A stretch of 21,627 nucleotides of DNA from JALRBM01 sp964615445 (lineage in GTDB: Bacteria > Patescibacteriota > Saccharimonadia > Saccharimonadales > Saccharimonadaceae), in contig CAZTOK010000022.1 of assembly GCA_964615445.1 (NCBI GenBank), positions 1-21,627 of the forward strand, read 5' to 3'. Within the stretch, counting starts at the first letter, position 1, and the number at the start of each line of letters is the position of its first letter. The position numbers and the translations under genes are program-made. Shown piece by piece: positions 15,436 through 21,609 of the stretch. Below the pieces are notes generated by a model. That model saw only the letters and a program-made list of their open reading frames with translations, was not told the origin of the DNA and did not search any database.

Positions 15436-15496
15436 TAGACTTTTAGTTAAATAGACTTAAAGTCTATGCTATGTTACTACTTAGACCTAAAGTCTA
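15436..15496. promoter_or_regulatory. Three TAGAC-type operator repeats between Xre and RadC-like genes
   Basis: TAGACTTTTAGTTAA (15436-15450), TAGACTTAAAGTCTA (15452-15466, a palindrome with 7-bp arms) and TAGACCTAAAGTCTA (15482-15496) share a TAGAC core. The second and third start 30 bp apart, about three helix turns. The site overlaps promoter-like hexamers for the plus strand (TATGCT 15465-15470, TATTAT 15495-15500). These are typical operators of a divergent Xre repressor. Confidence 0.7.
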
Positions 15497-15503
15497 TTAT
15501 TAT

Positions 15504-15896
15504 ATGAGACAGAAGCACGCAAAGAAGTTACTAACTGCAGTCGATGTTCTGCCACTACTGAGTGAGATCGCAGACCATCGGCAAGAGCATTTTATTGTGT
15601 TGTCTATCGATAGCGGACATCACCTTATCACCAAGCGAGTGGTTTTTATTGGGACGGTAGACACCGTTATAGCTCACCCAAGAGAAGTGTACGCTGGAGC
15701 GGTAGCAGACTTTGCAAGCGGCATTATTGTAGCGCATAACCATCCGTCGGGTGACCCAAGCCCTAGCAAGCAAGATATTGCCGCAACCCAGCAGCTTGTG
15801 GCGGCAGGACAGATTTTGGACGTAAGACTGATCGACCATGTTATTGTGGCTGGTGAAAGATACTATAGTTTTCGGGGAAATGGAATGATGCCTTAA
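15504..15896 (+). CDS. RadC-like JAB/MPN+ domain protein (transposon passenger)
   Basis: This 130-aa protein is the C-terminal half of RadC. It carries the JAB/MPN+ metal site HNHPSGDPSPSKQD (H-x-H-x10-D) near residues 85-98, and ends DHVIVAGERYYSFRGNG. The helix-hairpin-helix domain of full-length RadC (about 220 aa) is missing. The zinc-dependent site suggests a protease or isopeptidase-type chemistry, but the role of RadC proteins is unsettled; short forms are common on mobile elements. ATG 15504 was preferred to 15471 because the upstream 33 bp contain the operator repeats. No Shine-Dalgarno is present. It is divergent from the Xre gene and probably repressed by it. Confidence 0.85.
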   Translation: MRQKHAKKLLTAVDVLPLLSEIADHRQEHFIVLSIDSGHHLITKRVVFIGTVDTVIAHPREVYAGAVADFASGIIVAHNHPSGDPSPSKQDIAATQQLVAAGQILDVRLIDHVIVAGERYYSFRGNGMMP

Positions 15897-15950
15897 TGGA
15901 TGCTGGATAGGAGCTAGGCCGAAGAGCTTAACTATACCTTCGACTAGACC

Positions 15951-15979
15951 TTATCACAAGTATGATTATATGATATAGT
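15951..15979 (+). promoter_or_regulatory. Promoter of the methyltransferase-like gene
   Basis: TTATCA (15951-15956) and TATAGT (15974-15979) are separated by 17 bp. The ATG follows 10 nt after the -10, leaving a leader of only about 4 nt. Confidence 0.5.
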
Positions 15980-15989
15980 ATATTTAATT

Positions 15990-16631
15990 ATGGCAACAAG
16001 TAACAAAGAAATCCCGGCTAGTGTTTTAGCTCAGTGGGATACGATGATTCGGGTTGAGAGAGCCGGGAACGCTATCGTTCACCGTGATTTAACCTCATAT
16101 CTTTCGAAACTTGGCGGCCTTGCTCATTTTTTAGACTATGTGGAATCTACGCATCCTTCCGTAGTTGATATCGGTGCCGGACATGCGGTTGCCGTTAATC
16201 AATTGGCCGATAGTGCCAATGGGAATTTAAAGTATCTGGCTACAGGTATGGTTAGGCCTTCGGACTATTCTTCACCAAAGGTTCCATATCTCGAAGCGGG
16301 GGCGGAGGTCTTGCTGGGTATTGATGACGAGTCTATAGGGGGAGTCCTTGCCGTTCATTCGATTATCTTTAGCGCTGCTCCAGATATGGTCGTCGATGCT
16401 ATCGATAGAGTGTTGGTAGACGGAGGCGCTATAAAAACCAATTTGGTGATTAATAAAAACGGTGAGTACGTTCCTCAGACTCAAGATGCTCTTCAATCAG
16501 AGCTGGCCGCTAAAGATTATGATGTTGCTTTGGCTCCATCGGGAAAAATACTGCTTGCCCTAAAGCCTGGAGGACACAGCGCAATAGGTGCGCACGCTCT
16601 ATTACAGGCTGATTTAGAGAATATCTTATAG
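15990..16631 (+). CDS. Class I SAM methyltransferase-like protein (transposon passenger)
   Basis: This 213-aa protein has a glycine-rich motif I, VVDIGAGHAVAVNQLAD, near residues 58-74. Its later GVLAVHSIIFSAAPDMVVDA and RVLVDGGAIKTNLVIN segments correspond to motifs IV-VI of Rossmann-fold methyltransferases. The acidic residue expected at the end of strand 2 is not clear (KYLATGMVRPSDY), so SAM binding may be altered or lost. No substrate can be named. It has its own near-leaderless promoter and converges on the Replic_Relax gene at 16751. A DNA-, RNA- or protein-modifying role in the element is possible but unsupported by motif. Confidence 0.6.
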   Translation: MATSNKEIPASVLAQWDTMIRVERAGNAIVHRDLTSYLSKLGGLAHFLDYVESTHPSVVDIGAGHAVAVNQLADSANGNLKYLATGMVRPSDYSSPKVPYLEAGAEVLLGIDDESIGGVLAVHSIIFSAAPDMVVDAIDRVLVDGGAIKTNLVINKNGEYVPQTQDALQSELAAKDYDVALAPSGKILLALKPGGHSAIGAHALLQADLENIL

Positions 16632-16682
16632 TAACGGAATAGCAGCGAGCTGAGGATAAAGAGGTTGCGTGGCAGACTCAAG

Positions 16683-16706
16683 CCTATTTTCCTCCTGGAA
16701 AACAGG
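16683..16706. terminator. Hairpin between convergent genes
   Basis: CCTATTTTCC, loop TCCT and GGAAAACAGG form a 10-bp stem with one mismatch, in the 119-bp gap between the convergent methyltransferase-like and Replic_Relax genes. A clear U-tract is missing, so the terminator reading is tentative. Confidence 0.35.
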
Positions 16707-16750
16707 GACTTCCCACTTGCTCCGCAAATGTGAAGTTTTATATTCTGGCT

Positions 16751-17620
16751 CTACGCCTCCTCCCAAATCTCCCCAGTAACGCCCTGTGCTTCTAATTTCT
16801 CCATCGTCGTAAACCGCACCCGTGGCCGCTCTTCATCTTCATCCTTCCATCCCCACGCATCAGCAATGAGCTTTCTCGTTCTGCGTTTGGCGTAGATAAG
16901 GTCAGTCGTTCGTGGGCAAACAAATAAGACAATGGGTAGCTTTTCGGTGTTAGTCTGCTCTTTCCAAGTGACGTCTTCCTCGTCGAGGTACTTTGCATAA
17001 TCACCAAGCCGTTTTTTCATACGGTACCGTGGTAAGGTCGGGTCAAAGACTTCAAGGATGTAGCTTTCAAGGGTTTCTTCCTCCTTGCCAGTGCTATCGT
17101 ACTTGTCTTTGCAGAACATAAGGCTTGGTTGGATGAGCTCACTATCTAAGACGAAGTGATAGTAGCTGCTTTCCATTAAGTAGTCCGCTTCGGTTTGGTA
17201 GAAGTAGTCTACCTTGTCTGTGGTTTGCTGCTTGAGGCTAGCGCAGCAATCCGCGAGTACTACGCAACGGTCAATGTAGGTTTGGCTGCGCGTCGGTTCC
17301 TTGTAGCGCTTTCTAAGTTCTTCTGGCGGGTAGGTTGGTAGTTGTTTGCCATCCTCGTCGGTTGTGGCGAGCTTCCGTAAGTGGCGCACTCCATTTAAGC
17401 CAAGGTAGTAAATTGCTGGCTTCGTCTTCTCGGCAAAGTGCGTCGAGTAAATCCACTCGACATAGCCTTTGGCGCGCAAATCACGAAGCCATAGATTAAT
17501 AGTCTTCGGGTCTTTATGGCCGAGGAATGCTTGGATTTGGATACGGTTTAGGAACCTGAAGCGATACAGTAGCTTCAATATCTCTTGTTGCTTCTTGGTT
17601 AGCTTCGGTAATTCGGCCAT
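16751..17620 (-). CDS. Replication-relaxation (Replic_Relax) family protein (transposon passenger)
   Basis: This 289-aa protein has an N-terminal winged helix (LTKKQQEILKLLYRFRFLNR, then IQIQAFLGHKDPKTINLWL), the YYLGLNGVRHLRKL segment shared with the family, and a C-terminal strand-rich half with IVLFVCPRTTDLIYAKRRTR. It shares its plan with the protein at 12964 but is clearly diverged, so it is a paralogue rather than a duplicate. ATG 17620 was chosen over TTG 17626. These proteins are associated with plasmid and element replication or transfer; on this transposon it could bind the AT-rich sequence just upstream. It converges with the methyltransferase-like gene. Confidence 0.75.
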   Translation of the reverse strand: MAELPKLTKKQQEILKLLYRFRFLNRIQIQAFLGHKDPKTINLWLRDLRAKGYVEWIYSTHFAEKTKPAIYYLGLNGVRHLRKLATTDEDGKQLPTYPPEELRKRYKEPTRSQTYIDRCVVLADCCASLKQQTTDKVDYFYQTEADYLMESSYYHFVLDSELIQPSLMFCKDKYDSTGKEEETLESYILEVFDPTLPRYRMKKRLGDYAKYLDEEDVTWKEQTNTEKLPIVLFVCPRTTDLIYAKRRTRKLIADAWGWKDEDEERPRVRFTTMEKLEAQGVTGEIWEEA

Positions 17621-17626
17621 AGGCAA

Positions 17627-17980
17627 TGGTTTAGATATATTAGGTCAGTTGTTCTTTATGATTATGGGATTTAACGTAGTTATTTTTAGAGTTTAATTAT
17701 GCTTTTCTTGATTCTTATTATTTTATCTGTCTTTTTATGATTATTTATATGGATTATTCTTTGGGTTTTATTAGTTCTCTCGTTTGATAGGTATTGTTAT
17801 TTCTCTTTATATTTAGGTATGTTATTTTTTGCTTCTTTGTTTATATTCTGACTGGTAGTTTACTTTTTTACCAACCCACCTACCCATACTTGTAAGGGTA
17901 GAGGACACGATTTATTGTACTACAACAGATTAAATTAGGATATATTTTGCCCTAGCCCATGGGGGCAAAGACCGTAACAC
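17627..17980. other. T-rich non-coding stretch upstream of Replic_Relax and downstream of transposase
   Basis: About 350 bp without a supportable gene. The plus strand is strikingly T-rich from about 17,640 to 17,870, then GC rises. It holds a 6-bp inverted repeat (CTACCC 17880-17885 with GGGTAG 17896-17901) and a 7-bp hairpin just after the transposase stop. The promoter of the Replic_Relax gene must lie in it. It could also be a protein-binding or unwinding site, but nothing specific shows that. Confidence 0.5.
17946..17969 (-). terminator. Hairpin downstream of the transposase gene
   Basis: TTTGCCC (17946-17952) pairs with GGGCAAA (17963-17969) around a 10-nt loop that itself contains CCCATGGG. 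It starts 11 nt beyond the transposase stop. The sequence beyond is AT-rich but not a clean U-tract, so this is a weak terminator call. Confidence 0.4.
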
Positions 17981-19006
17981 CTACCGGTCGTCATTACCAG
18001 GGAGAGGGCGAAACTTGCGTAGCCCTTGAAGCCGATCTTTCTTTGGTAGTACTACGGCTCTTACTGGTTTCACTGCTGGCGTTGCACCCGCTGGAACCAT
18101 TACCATCTGACCTGCATCAATTAAGTCTTTATAGCGTAAGTTCTTACCATTAACATGGCCAAACCATTTGCCAAAACGCTCATCATCTTTGAGGCCTCGC
18201 GTGTTGTAGCGGTATTCGTATTCGGCGCAGTATTTCTGCAAGTGCTTCGGACTGACACCAATGTAAATTGCTCGGATACTTAACTTCAGGTGGCTCCACG
18301 CTCCTTCAATGGTGTTGGTGTGATTTTGGCCGACAACAAACTCTTTGCTAGAGTGGTTGACGCGGTGATGCTCATAGCCAAGTCGGGTGACATGGTTGTA
18401 CGGGCGGTATTCATCGGTCATGACAGTAGAACCAGGCGTTACATTATCGGTGATTACTTTTTCTAGTGTATGTGCTGTCGTATCTTGCGTAACTGCTAGA
18501 CGTATTTCACCTTTGCGTTCAGCAATACCAACGACTGGCGTTTTGCCGCTAGCGCCACGACCGCGTTGGCCGTCGTGCTTCTTGCCGCCAACATAGGTTT
18601 CGTCGGCCTCGACAATGTTACCAAGCAAATCACCGCGTCCGGCTTTCTCGACAGAATAGCGGATACGTTGCAGCATGAACCAAGCGGTCTTTTGGGTAAT
18701 GTCTAGATACTTCGCAAGCTGGATCGAGGAGATGCCTTTTTTAAGTGAGGTATTAAGATAGATAGCGTAGAACCACTTTTGCAGCGGGATATGGCTGTCG
18801 CTGAACATAGTACCGACTTTAACGGTGAACTTTTTGCGGCAGTCGCCGCATTTGAATAGCTTGCCGTCGGCGAATTTATACGTTTTAAGACTGCCGCAGT
18901 GCGGGCAGTAGCGGTTAGTACCGTCTTCACCCCAGCGTTGGGTCTCCAGGAAAGTAAGGCACGATGCTTCGTCGGGGAATTGCTGTTGGAAGGCGAATAA
19001 ACTCAT
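17981..19006 (-). CDS. IS1595-family transposase
   Basis: This 341-aa protein has the IS1595 layout. An N-terminal zinc ribbon shows CPHCG near residues 34-38 and CGDCRKKF near 53-60. A helical segment with KGISSIQLAKYLDITQKTAW follows. The DDE/DDN-type catalytic core shows EADETYVGG near 133-141, MTDEYRPYNH near 196-205 and the late HTNTIEGAWSHLK near 233-245. It looks intact. It is transcribed away from the right terminal repeat, whose sequence supplies the -35 box, and the ATG is 6 nt from the -10, so the mRNA should be leaderless. The C-terminal 50 residues are proline- and basic-rich (VLPKKDRLQGLRKFRPLPGN). It should mobilise the whole 5.3-kb element. Confidence 0.93.
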   Translation of the reverse strand: MSLFAFQQQFPDEASCLTFLETQRWGEDGTNRYCPHCGSLKTYKFADGKLFKCGDCRKKFTVKVGTMFSDSHIPLQKWFYAIYLNTSLKKGISSIQLAKYLDITQKTAWFMLQRIRYSVEKAGRGDLLGNIVEADETYVGGKKHDGQRGRGASGKTPVVGIAERKGEIRLAVTQDTTAHTLEKVITDNVTPGSTVMTDEYRPYNHVTRLGYEHHRVNHSSKEFVVGQNHTNTIEGAWSHLKLSIRAIYIGVSPKHLQKYCAEYEYRYNTRGLKDDERFGKWFGHVNGKNLRYKDLIDAGQMVMVPAGATPAVKPVRAVVLPKKDRLQGLRKFRPLPGNDDR

Positions 19007-19012
19007 ACTACT

Positions 19013-19041
19013 AGTTTATAAAATTAGAGTGGGTCTGTCAA
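19013..19041 (-). promoter_or_regulatory. Transposase promoter inside the right terminal repeat
   Basis: On the minus strand TTGACA (19041-19036) and TAAACT (19018-19013) are separated by exactly 17 bp, and the ATG follows after 6 nt. The -35 lies in the terminal inverted repeat, the -10 inside the element. Confidence 0.75.
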
Positions 19042-19054
19042 GTATATAGGCGCG
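19030..19054. repeat. Right terminal inverted repeat of the transposon
   Basis: It reads TGGGTCTGTCAAGTATATAG then GCGCG on the plus strand, the inverted partner of 13726-13750 with 23 of 25 matches. It includes the TTGACA -35 box of the transposase promoter on the minus strand. Confidence 0.85.
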
Positions 19055-19062
19055 TAGAATAT
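19055..19062. repeat. Right 8-bp target-site duplication
   Basis: TAGAATAT directly follows the right inverted repeat and equals 13718-13725 in sequence and orientation. Confidence 0.85.
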
Positions 19063-19114
19063 ATATAAGTAAAGAGACAGAATAAATAGAATTAACAGAT
19101 TTAAATATGTTAGT

Positions 19115-19140
19115 AAAACGGTACTGCGGAGTACCGTTTT
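19115..19140. terminator. Bidirectional rho-independent terminator
   Basis: AAAACGGTACT (19115-19125), loop GCGG and AGTACCGTTTT (19130-19140) make a perfect 11-bp stem with A/T flanks, so it gives a U-tract in both directions. It touches the stop codon of the minus-strand gene at 19140 and also insulates the transposon end from the genes to its right. Confidence 0.8.
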
Positions 19141-19406
19141 TAATCGTCAGATTTTTTGTTAATTGTTTCTGAGACTTTATCAGCAAACAAAGAAAAGTCT
19201 TCATCAGGAGCTGCCGGATCATCAGGCTTAATCTCAGCGGCTTGTGCGTAAAGTCCAAGAATATCAACCGCCAGTTTTGGATTGCGAACAGCAATAAAAG
19301 CTATGTTAAAGCCAACCGCATCAAGGTTCGAGCCATGGGCTGAACTTGAAATTGCCGTTGGGCGATTCTCGCGAATACCTAATTTGGTGGTTTTTTCTTC
19401 TTCCAT
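19140..19406 (-). CDS. Uncharacterised 88-aa protein
   Basis: I do not recognise this protein. It starts with a charged stretch (MEEEKTTKLGIRENRP), has a moderately hydrophobic helix in the middle (NPKLAVDILGLYAQAAE) and an acidic tail (DDPAAPDEDFSLFADKVSET). There is no cysteine, signal peptide or catalytic motif. A TATGCT hexamer lies 9 nt before the ATG and there is no Shine-Dalgarno, so it may be leaderless; a strong terminator follows immediately. Before the transposon inserted, it lay directly upstream of the Replic_Relax gene at 12964, on the same strand. It is divergent from the Xre gene at 19490. Confidence 0.6.
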   Translation of the reverse strand: MEEEKTTKLGIRENRPTAISSSAHGSNLDAVGFNIAFIAVRNPKLAVDILGLYAQAAEIKPDDPAAPDEDFSLFADKVSETINKKSDD

Positions 19407-19489
19407 CTACTCTATAGCATACCTCTGTTTGAAGAAAAATAGTAGCTTAAGCATAAAATAGCATGGATCGCATGTTAAAATACGAGTAC

Positions 19490-19711
19490 ATGGCAAATGA
19501 TTCTGACAAAAAAATAATTGAGCGTACGGCCAACCGTTTGCGTAAAGCACGGAAGGATCGTAGGCTTACTCAACTTGAAGTGGCAAAGAAAGCCGATATA
19601 AGTGAAAATTACTATGCCCAAGTTGAGCGCGGTGAAAAGAATCCATCAACTTCTGTTCTCGTAAATATTATGCGTGCTATCGGTGTTTCTGCCGATGAAA
19701 TCTTAAATTAA
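19490..19711 (+). CDS. Xre-family helix-turn-helix repressor near the recombinase
   Basis: This 73-aa protein is a compact HTH_3 domain: RTANRLRKARKDRRLTQLEV, recognition helix SENYYAQVERGEKNP, and SVLVNIMRAIGVSADEIL. ATG 19490 was preferred to 19463 or 19472 because an extended -10 (TG-T-TAAAAT, TAAAAT at 19476-19481) lies 8 nt before it and the HTH starts soon after. It is followed after 91 bp by a small gene and the serine recombinase, whose promoter carries two inverted repeats. It is therefore the likely repressor of excision/integration, like an element's immunity regulator; the operator assignment is inference. Confidence 0.87.
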   Translation: MANDSDKKIIERTANRLRKARKDRRLTQLEVAKKADISENYYAQVERGEKNPSTSVLVNIMRAIGVSADEILN

Positions 19712-19741
19712 TAATTTGTTGATAAATTGCTAATTAACCCC

Positions 19742-19771
19742 TTGCAACTATAACTATCGTTATAGTATACT
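19742..19771 (+). promoter_or_regulatory. Promoter of the recombinase operon
   Basis: TTGCAA (19742-19747) and TATACT (19766-19771) are separated by 18 bp. A purine-rich AGAGAGGG ribosome binding site (19791-19798) precedes the ATG at 19803. The spacer is filled by an inverted repeat. Confidence 0.7.
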
Positions 19772-19787
19772 ATATCTATAGAGATAG
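19748..19787. promoter_or_regulatory. Two inverted-repeat operators on the recombinase promoter
   Basis: CTATAACTATCGTTATAG (19748-19765) is perfect, with 7-bp arms, and exactly fills the -35/-10 spacer. CTATATCTATAGAGATAG (19770-19787) is near-perfect (16 of 18 positions) and covers the end of the -10 and the expected start of transcription. Both begin CTAT and end ATAG, so one protein, probably the Xre regulator just upstream, could bind both and shut off the operon. Confidence 0.7.
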
Positions 19788-19802
19788 TAAAGAGAGGGAA
19801 AT

Positions 19803-19994
19803 ATGTCACCAATCAGTCAGCGCGAAGGGGAAGCAAAAACTCAGCCAATAACCGACGGCGTAGAGAAGTTACAATATATACTCGCTACGCAGCAAGGGCG
19901 TGAAGTGACCTACACAGAAGCTCAGGAAGTAGGGAGGTTACTCGTCGAATTCTATCAAACACTTAGCGAGGATTCTTCAAATGAAGCCTTCTAA
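19803..19994 (+). CDS. Small 63-aa protein ahead of the recombinase
   Basis: I do not recognise this protein. It is hydrophilic, with a helical middle (GVEKLQYILATQQGREVTYT, then EAQEVGRLLVEFYQTL), and resembles the size of accessory factors often encoded with integrases. It has a good ribosome binding site and a regulated promoter, and its last 14 nt overlap the recombinase start, so the two are co-translated. A role as a regulator or recombination partner is plausible but not shown by motif. Confidence 0.7.
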   Translation: MSPISQREGEAKTQPITDGVEKLQYILATQQGREVTYTEAQEVGRLLVEFYQTLSEDSSNEAF

Positions 19995-21465
19995 TAAGGC
20001 AGTGATCATCGCGCGTGTTTCCAGTAAGGGACAGGAGGATGAAGGCTATTCTCTTGACTCACAAGCCAAGCTCCTGCAAACATACTGTGAAGATAAGAGC
20101 TTAATTGTAACCAAAACATACAAAATAGCTGAAATAGCATCGAAGACTTCCCAAAGGCGCATGTTTAAGGAGGCTATGAACTTTATTGAGGAGCACAAGA
20201 TCAAGCACCTTGTAATTGAAAAGGTAGACCGTCATGTGCGAAACCTCCAAGATGCCGTCGAGACACACGATTGGCTTATGTCAGACGAAGCCAGGCATGT
20301 CCATTTTGTAAAAGACTCTCTTATCATGCACAAAGGATCGCGCTCCCAAGAATGGCTCAACTGGGGTATTCGCGTCGTTATGGCTAAGAACTATATTGAC
20401 AACCTACGCGAAGAGGCAATGAAAGGCTGGTCAGAAAAGCTTGCACAGGGCTGGCTACCGGCCGTACCACCTTGTGGCTATATGACAGTTACCCAAAACG
20501 GTAAGCGTATTCATGTACCCGACCCTGCGACAAAAGCTATCATGCAACGCATGTTTAAGTTGTATCTACAGCCTAGCCATTCAATTAAAACAATCTCTGT
20601 AGAGCTAGAGAAGGCAGGGGTACGCACTCGTAAAGGTAGACCATACAGTAAGAGTCATGTTCAAAGGCTTCTGACTAATCCCTTCTACATTGGCATTAAT
20701 AGATTTGACGGCAAGGATTATCCAGGTGCGCAAGAAACCTTGATAAGTAAAGAGCTATTCAACAAAGTTCAGCAAAAAATGCATAGTGGTAGGCCTATGG
20801 TCTACAAAATACACAATCAGGTTTTTAAAAACCTGATAATATGCGAGGGCTGCAATGGCGTTATCTCATGGCAATTGCAGAAAGGACGATACTACGGAGC
20901 CTGCCAGCGCAATAAAGAAACTTGCATTAAACGCAAGTTTATTCGCGAAGATATTGTTGAAACAGCAATCATCGACAAATTAAATGAGCTCGTTTGTCCA
21001 TCACCCGAGATCATTGATTGGGTAGCGAACGAGATGCGTGAACGTCAACACGAAACAATTGAGGCACGAGAGCGCATGCTCGCGTCGCTCCAGATGCAAA
21101 TTGATCGTTTAGAACGCATGGATAGTCAACTTTACGATGATAAGCTGGCTGGCGAAATAACAAAGGAGAAATACGATGAAAAACATCAACAGTTCATGAG
21201 TCAAAAGACAGAACTTGAAATAGAGAAGGATAGACACGGTGTAGACGCATCACGCGGCTTAGAACAGCGCTTAGTGCTGCTTGAGCTATCGCAAAAGGCG
21301 GCTAGCTTATACAAAAATAAGACACCTGAACAAAAGCGTCTTATAATAACCAAACTCTTTAGTAAAATTACTTCAAAAGATAACTCTGTATCTGTTAGCT
21401 ATACTAACTTTGCCCAAGCTATCGCTCAGAATGTGCTCAAAACTAAGGAAATAATCAAGGAGTAG
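19981..21465 (+). CDS. Large serine recombinase
   Basis: This 494-aa protein has an N-terminal resolvase domain with IIARVSSKGQEDEGYSLDSQ, the catalytic serine being S14 in the RVS motif, and EKVDRHVRN near residues 80-88. A recombinase domain follows (GWLPAVPPCGYMTVTQNGKR, and SKSHVQRLLTNPFYIGI near 224-240). The zinc ribbon starts CEGCNG near residue 283 and continues ACQRNKETC. A long coiled coil, about 350-420 (ASLQMQIDRLERMDSQLYDD), controls synapsis in this family. It should catalyse site-specific integration and excision without high-energy cofactors. It is co-transcribed with the 63-aa gene and ends 87 bp from the 3' end of tRNA-Trp, the probable attachment site. Confidence 0.92.
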   Translation: MKPSNKAVIIARVSSKGQEDEGYSLDSQAKLLQTYCEDKSLIVTKTYKIAEIASKTSQRRMFKEAMNFIEEHKIKHLVIEKVDRHVRNLQDAVETHDWLMSDEARHVHFVKDSLIMHKGSRSQEWLNWGIRVVMAKNYIDNLREEAMKGWSEKLAQGWLPAVPPCGYMTVTQNGKRIHVPDPATKAIMQRMFKLYLQPSHSIKTISVELEKAGVRTRKGRPYSKSHVQRLLTNPFYIGINRFDGKDYPGAQETLISKELFNKVQQKMHSGRPMVYKIHNQVFKNLIICEGCNGVISWQLQKGRYYGACQRNKETCIKRKFIREDIVETAIIDKLNELVCPSPEIIDWVANEMRERQHETIEARERMLASLQMQIDRLERMDSQLYDDKLAGEITKEKYDEKHQQFMSQKTELEIEKDRHGVDASRGLEQRLVLLELSQKAASLYKNKTPEQKRLIITKLFSKITSKDNSVSVSYTNFAQAIAQNVLKTKEIIKE

Positions 21466-21468
21466 AAA

Positions 21469-21609
21469 ATGGATAACCAAACCACTGAAAATAACGAATT
21501 TAACAGAGGTGAAATGATGACTGAAATGCTTAAAAACGCTTTGCGTCCTATATGGCAGGGGCATGAGGAATCGAACCTCAATCTACGGTTTTGGAGACCG
21601 CTATACTAA
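21469..21609 (+). CDS. 46-aa reading frame running into the tRNA-Trp 3' end
   Basis: ATG 21469 has an excellent AAGGAG (21457-21462) 6 nt upstream and lies 3 nt after the recombinase stop. The first 29 residues (MDNQTTENNEFNRGEMMTEM, then LKNALRPIW) are protein-like; the last 17 are read from the complement of the tRNA-Trp gene, ending at TAA 21607-21609. The C-terminus therefore depends on the attachment-site junction and would differ in the excised circle. It might be a small accessory or directionality factor; I see no known family, and it could also be non-functional. Confidence 0.5.
   Translation: MDNQTTENNEFNRGEMMTEMLKNALRPIWQGHEESNLNLRFWRPLY

Larger units (their letters stand above)
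13726..19054. mobile_element. 5.3-kb IS1595-family transposon with six passenger genes
   Basis: The element is bounded by 25-bp terminal inverted repeats (13726-13750 and 19030-19054) and flanked by exact 8-bp duplications TAGAATAT. Inside, a single IS1595-type transposase gene lies next to the right end. The other 4.2 kb hold a DUF5677-like gene, a nucleotidyltransferase, an Xre regulator, a RadC/JAB gene, a methyltransferase-like gene and a Replic_Relax gene. No internal copy of the terminal repeat is seen near 17,700-17,980, so there is no smaller IS nested at the right end. The exact duplication shows the whole 5,329 bp moved as one unit and fairly recently. GC is visibly higher inside than in the 2.2-10.7 kb operon. 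Confidence 0.88.

Noticed and set aside
17870..17905. A left end of a short IS next to the transposase
   Set aside because: The CTACCC/GGGTAG repeat does not match the 25-bp end at 19030-19054, while 13726-13750 does and has the exact target duplication.
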